This document shows positions 7,073 through 10,092 of a DNA stretch of 10,092 bases, one piece after another. Origin of the DNA: Funneliformis mosseae (lineage: Eukaryota > Glomeromycota > Glomeromycetes > Glomerales > Glomeraceae); NCBI GenBank assembly GCA_910592005.1, contig CAJVPP010004110.1, positions 1 through 10,092 on the forward strand, in the 5' to 3' direction. Numbering within the stretch: position 1 is the first letter of the stretch; each line of letters opens with the position of its first letter. Under the pieces are notes generated by a model. It was not told the DNA's origin. It saw only the letters and a list, made by a program, of their open reading frames with translations, and searched no databases. A program made the position numbers and the translations under genes.

Positions 7073-8488
7073 TTATGTTTCATAATAATTATTTTCATAT
7101 TCTTTATCACTGATATTATATTTTTCTTTTCTAAATAAATTTTGATATTTCTACCTTTTTAATCATCTATTTCATTATTTAAGTAAATATAATTACTTTA
7201 ATTAGTAGTATTATTTTTGTAACTTTATTATAATCAAATATAAGATGTTCTTTACTTTTATCTTGTTCATTAGAATTCTATAATAATTGAATAAACGATA
7301 AATTAAGAAAACATCTATAGCATTTTATAGATTTTTGACCAATTGAGTAACTAAATTATAAGCAGGTTTTTAAATACAACCACTTGGAGTATAAGTTTTT
7401 ATTTCTTTAACTATTCAATCATTATAATAATAACGTAACTATTATTAATATAAATAAAAATTTTAATATTTGGATTATAAATATATAAATATAAATATTT
7501 TTAAACATACCTTAGATTTAAAAAATTTGTTAACTGATACATTTAATAGTTATAATTTAGAAGTAAGCCTATTAGGTATAACTGTAATGTTAGTATTTTT
7601 TTCTTGAAATTGAGTTTTAATAGAATTTACTAAATTATCTGCAAAAGAATCAAATACTAATAAGAATTGAAGATTACTAAATAATGATACATATTGATTT
7701 CAAATATTTTCAATCCAAAATAACATTTTTTTTGTATTAAAATAACCTTCTTTATTAGCCCAAATAATAATATCTGAAGGAAAAAACTTGTTAAGGAACT
7801 TTTGCTAATTTAAAATTAATTGTTACTGGTAATTTTATTCTATCTACTATATAAGCTAAAATTACAGTAAAATTTGATTTTTTATATTCACAAGTCTGAA
7901 TACTAACAGTTTTTGAACCAGTTTGTTTTATCATTATTTAACTAGGAAGATCAAATGAAACAGATATTTCATTCATATTATTAATAAGTTTTAATCGATA
8001 ATTGTATTGAATTTGCTGATAAAGAACAAATTCTAAAAATTTATATTGCTTTTCTAATAAATTTTCAGATAATTATTATGCTATAATCATATGTTGACAA
8101 TAACTAAATTTATATTATACTATAAATCCATCAATCTATTTACTACTAAATTTGCATTTTTTAATATTAAAATATATAGTACTAAATTGATCTATTTGTG
8201 CAAGAGCTTTAGCCTTTATTTGTATCATTAATCTAATTACAATTTTTAAATTTTAACGTAACTCCTTAACTCACTGGTCTAAAACTATTTCAAGTTCTGA
8301 ATATTCTATTATTTAATCATCAAATATGAGATGAAGCTTCCATTAACTGTTGTTTAAGTTTATGCCATTTTCTAATTTGAACAGGTTTAACATTAAACAT
8401 AGTAACTGTTGCTCAAGTATTATTTTGTGAATAATTTTCAAAATTGGTTAAAACAACTAATTTTACTTGTGCGTTCTATTGACATCAT
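7073..8488 (-). pseudogene. pogo/Tigger-type DDE transposase, decayed but nearly full length
   Basis: Minus-strand reading gives the parts of a CENP-B-like transposase in order. (a) An N-terminal helix-turn-helix: AQVKLVVLTNFENYSQNNT, then MFNVKPVQIRKWHKLKQQLM (8472-8323). (b) A CENP-B-type second DNA-binding region: EYSELEIVLDQ, VKELR, KIVIRLMIQIKAKALAQ, KCKFSSK, IDGF. (c) A DDE_1 catalytic core: LLEKQYKFLEFVLYQQIQYN, NNMNEISVSFDLPS, KKSNFTVILAYIVDRIKLP, FPSDIIIWANKEGYFNTKK, LLVFDSFADNLVNSIK, VIPNRLTSKL, LLNVSVNKFFKSK. (d) After a probable intron, the tail RYYYND, YTPSG, NEQDKSKEHLIFDYNKV, ending in acidic YNISDKEYENNYYET before TAA 7073-7075. It would cut and paste its own element between terminal repeats in the nucleus. 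Stops include 8413-8415, 8317-8322, 8271-8273, 8253-8255, 8136-8138, 8115-8117, 8073-8078, 7938-7940, 7791-7793, 7700-7702, 7550-7552, 7415-7417, 7370-7372 and 7325-7327. Frames change near 8315, 7785 and 7290 and again in the tail. The exact start is uncertain; two ATGs lie at 8483-8488 in a different frame. Confidence 0.85.
7439..7510 (-). other. Probable 72-bp intron in the transposase
   Basis: The coding strand reads KFFKSK, then AAG followed by GTATGT (7510-7505), an AT-rich stretch with several stops, and AATAG (7443-7439), followed by LRYYYND in the same frame. In relatives as I remember them this protein region is continuous (FKSK then V/I-R-x-YY-N-x-W). GTATGT is the commonest fungal donor. 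The length is a multiple of three, so frame alone does not prove splicing. Confidence 0.6.
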
Positions 8489-8890
8489 TTTATTTTGGTA
8501 ATAGTTGCTTGATAACAGTGTTTATTTGCATTAAGTGAAGACATATTATATACAATTTATTGTATATATATAATAAAAAAATATTCTTTTTTGCTTTGCT
8601 AGTTTTATTGATATATTTAAAATTAAAATTTTTAACGTGTTCATTTTGATCACTTTTTATATAGGTGTGATATATACTGATCTTCTTTAGATCACATCTT
8701 ATATTAATTATAATATTTCTTATAAAATGCAAATTATAATACCCTTGTATTTAATATATAACTAAAAATTAAGTTATTTATATTTAAACATTCTATCACA
8801 AGAATTAGCTAAAAATTCTAATTAATAATATAAAAATTTGTTATTTTAAATAATTTATCAATTCAGCTATAATAAAATTAATAAACCTTT
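8489..8890. other. AT-rich spacer upstream of the transposase
   Basis: No supported gene. A minus-strand open frame at 8490-8732 exists but has the Lys/Ile/Asn composition expected of A/T-rich non-coding DNA and no family resemblance. Words GATCAC, GTGTGAT and GATCACAT between 8650 and 8697 can form weak imperfect pairings. No terminal inverted repeat of the transposase element was found here. Confidence 0.45.
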
Positions 8891-9180
8891 TTATATTATT
8901 TTATATTTAATATTTTCAAATCTTCTTATAAAATATATCATTTTTAAAAAATTGCAATTTAATTTCATAAATTTCTTAGATAAATTATTGGTTAATATCG
9001 ATAATTTAAGGTTTGTTAGTAAATGATTAAATATTATTTTCATAGGAGAAAATACATAAAATAAAATGGATTAAAATTTTATTAAATTATTTATTATTAA
9101 TATTCCATATTCTTCATATAATATAGCATTCCATACGTGATTATAACTCAATATATCATCTCTAACTTGATATTTGATAT

Positions 9181-9251
9181 CTAAAAAAAAAGAGAAAGGT
9201 TAAATAAAAATTATTTTAATCTTAATTTTAGAAAAGCTAATTATCTTTAAC
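9181..9251 (-). other. Possible intron in the unknown gene
   Basis: On the coding strand KRYNKIDRY is followed by GTTAAAG at 9251-9245. After about 70 AT-rich bases, a pyrimidine tract CTTTCTCTTTTTTTTTAG ends at 9181, immediately before the strongly coding-like segment IKYQVRDDIL. The acceptor is convincing; the donor is atypical and the reading phase does not close cleanly, which could be decay. Confidence 0.35.
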
Positions 9252-9740
9252 ATATCTATCAATCTTATTATATCTTTTGATTAAATTTAATAATTTAAAT
9301 ATTTAGCATATATGACTATTCTATTTTTTTCAATACATCTACACCATTAGCAGATCGTAATTCTGATAAACAAATATGAATTAAATTAAAAGTATTTTAA
9401 TATTAATATGCAGCATTCTAGATTAAAACTTGCTTTCATATCTTATTATAATATATTAGAGATTTAATAGCATTAATTTAAAGAATGTATTGCATGATTA
9501 TTTATATTAATCTGAATTATATCAAATATTTTAGAATTAAATTCAAGGAAAAAGTATTTTATACCATATTCTTCCTCCATTTGTTTGTGTTTTCTCATTT
9601 CTACCAGCAAAGTTTCAATTTAATTTTATATACATTAGTTTAGTTGAGTTTTAGTAGTGATAGAAATAATACTTTATTCTAAATTAATGTTTAATAAAGC
9701 TAAAAATTCCTGAAGTGTATTTTTACAATTGTAGTTATAA

Positions 9741-9780
9741 ATATAGGTATAAGTGTAGGTGTAGGTGTAGGTGTAGGTGG
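9741..9780 (+). repeat. GTGTAG hexamer microsatellite within the unknown gene
   Basis: Four perfect GTGTAG units at 9753-9776 are preceded by degenerate units (ATAGGT, ATAAGT at about 9743-9752) and followed by GTGG. On the minus strand it encodes alternating Pro and Thr (PPTPTPTPT). It is not the common TTAGGG telomere repeat. Confidence 0.8.
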
Positions 9781-10001
9781 TTGATTTGTTGAAGCTGAAA
9801 ATAATTCTATAATTTTCTCAGTATTTTATTCATTTTTTGCATTGTATTTCTTAAAGTATTTAGAATACCTGTAAATTTCACAGAAATTTCTCTTTATTCA
9901 ATATATAAAAAAAAGATGATCAATTAATCATCCTGATTATTTAAATTTTTGATAAATTGTATCCCTAGTATAATACTCTATTTAGTATACCCTCCATTAT
10001 A

Positions 10002-10092
10002 CAGTCAACTCTTGTTATAGCGAACTCTTGATATAACGAATTTTTTAAACAAATATAATAAAAATACTCTTGTTATAGCGAATTGGCCAATC
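10002..10092 (-). mobile_element. pogo-type MITE, copy 2, cut by the window end
   Basis: Starts CAGTCAACTCTTGTTATAGC after TA (10000-10001) and aligns over all 91 bases with the minus-strand reading of copy 1 (5676 to 5586), with about 10 differences, mostly transitions. It is therefore inserted in the opposite orientation to copy 1. The word ACTCTTGTTATAGCGAA occurs identically at 10008-10024 and 10066-10082, with a variant ACTCTTGATATAACGAA at 10024-10040. If it is the same length as copy 1, about 80 more bases lie beyond the window. It could instead be the end of a longer pogo element, though the internal match favours the MITE. Confidence 0.85.

Larger units (their letters stand above)
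8891..9900 (-). pseudogene. Decayed protein-coding gene of unknown family
   Basis: Minus-strand fragments look coding and follow one another. They are: REISVKFTGILNTLRNT (about 9892-9842); NTEKIIELFSASTNQPPTPT with a Pro-Thr repeat (about 9824-9750); NTLQEFLALLNINLE to TAA 9674-9676; ETLLVEMRKHKQMEEEYGIK, YFFLEFNSKIFDIIQININN, HAIHSLN; ELRSANGVDVLKKIE, TAG 9316-9318, SYMLNI (9363-9301); DIKYQVRDDILSYNHVWNAI, LYEEYGILIINNLIKF (9181-9074). The last frame continues past TAA 9071-9073 for 59 more codons to TAA 8891-8893. I do not recognise the protein. It has charged, helix-prone segments (EMRKHKQMEEE) and a Pro-Thr linker, and no catalytic motif that I can see. A host gene relic, a second ORF of a transposon and an accessory TE gene are all possible. 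Frame changes and stops show it is broken. The 3' end is uncertain, because the last 59 codons are low complexity. Confidence 0.5.

Noticed and set aside
8490..8732. Minus-strand open frame of 80 codons upstream of the transposase
   Set aside because: Lys/Ile/Asn-rich composition as expected from AT-rich DNA, no recognisable family, and it ends just before the transposase DNA-binding region in another frame.
1..9318. Alternative genetic code (TGA as Trp, or TAA/TAG as Gln)
   Set aside because: Trp positions carry TGA, TAG and TAA as well as ordinary TGG, Gln is also encoded normally, and several true frame changes occur. Decay explains all of this more simply.
9910..9935. GATGAT-CAATTA-ATCATC palindrome as a terminator or operator
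   Set aside because: A 6-bp stem in AT-rich eukaryotic-looking DNA with no adjacent intact gene; not distinguishable from chance.
1..10092. tRNA, rRNA, CRISPR array or prokaryotic operon
   Set aside because: No cloverleaf-like G+C-rich segment, no regularly spaced direct repeats, no ribosome binding sites with intact frames; the content is eukaryotic transposon debris.

Overview
The window looks like nuclear DNA of an AT-rich fungus. My best guess is an arbuscular mycorrhizal fungus (Glomeromycotina). The guess rests on extreme A+T content, Asn/Ser-rich low-complexity coding remnants, a pogo/Tigger-type transposase whose motifs I recognise from that group, and MITEs with CAGTCAACTCTTG ends flanked by TA. 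The species is not determinable. I see no intact host gene, no tRNA or rRNA, and no CRISPR. Everything recognisable is transposon-derived and decayed, or of unknown origin.

Layout. (1) 1-2056, minus strand: 5' two thirds of a broken LINE-type (non-LTR) retrotransposon gene. It has an N-terminal conserved block, an Asn-rich linker, two RRM-like units, a Ser/Asn tract with a Leu-heptad segment, a second coiled coil, and the first residues of an exonuclease III-like endonuclease, cut by the window edge. (2) 2057-2570: its upstream region, a short CpG-retaining stretch, and what looks like the right terminus of a pogo-like element ending at 2569. (3) 2572-4687: gene-free, almost pure A/T, with a block rich in inverted AGTTATAATT-like motifs. 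(4) 4688-5421: a 734-bp foldback element with arms of about 350 bp, Tc1/mariner-like CAGTGG ends and TA flanks. (5) 5505-5676: a complete 172-bp MITE. (6) 5677-7072: AT-rich with nothing recognised. (7) 7073-8488, minus strand: a nearly full-length but dead pogo/Tigger transposase with a probable 72-bp intron and two of three catalytic Asp codons changed to Asn. (8) 8891-9900, minus strand: fragments of an unrecognised protein gene with a Pro-Thr hexamer repeat. (9) 10002-10092: the start of a second copy of the MITE, in opposite orientation to the first.

How the parts relate: the MITE ends (CAGT with TA flanks) are of the kind pogo/Tigger transposases use, so the dead transposase and the two MITEs plausibly belong to one transposition system, although no matching termini were found next to the transposase itself. 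Where I can guess the ancestral codon, the in-frame stops are explained by G:C to A:T transitions (Trp to TGA/TAG, Gln to TAA/TAG). Together with the CpG-free stretch this suggests long-term mutational decay of silenced repeats.
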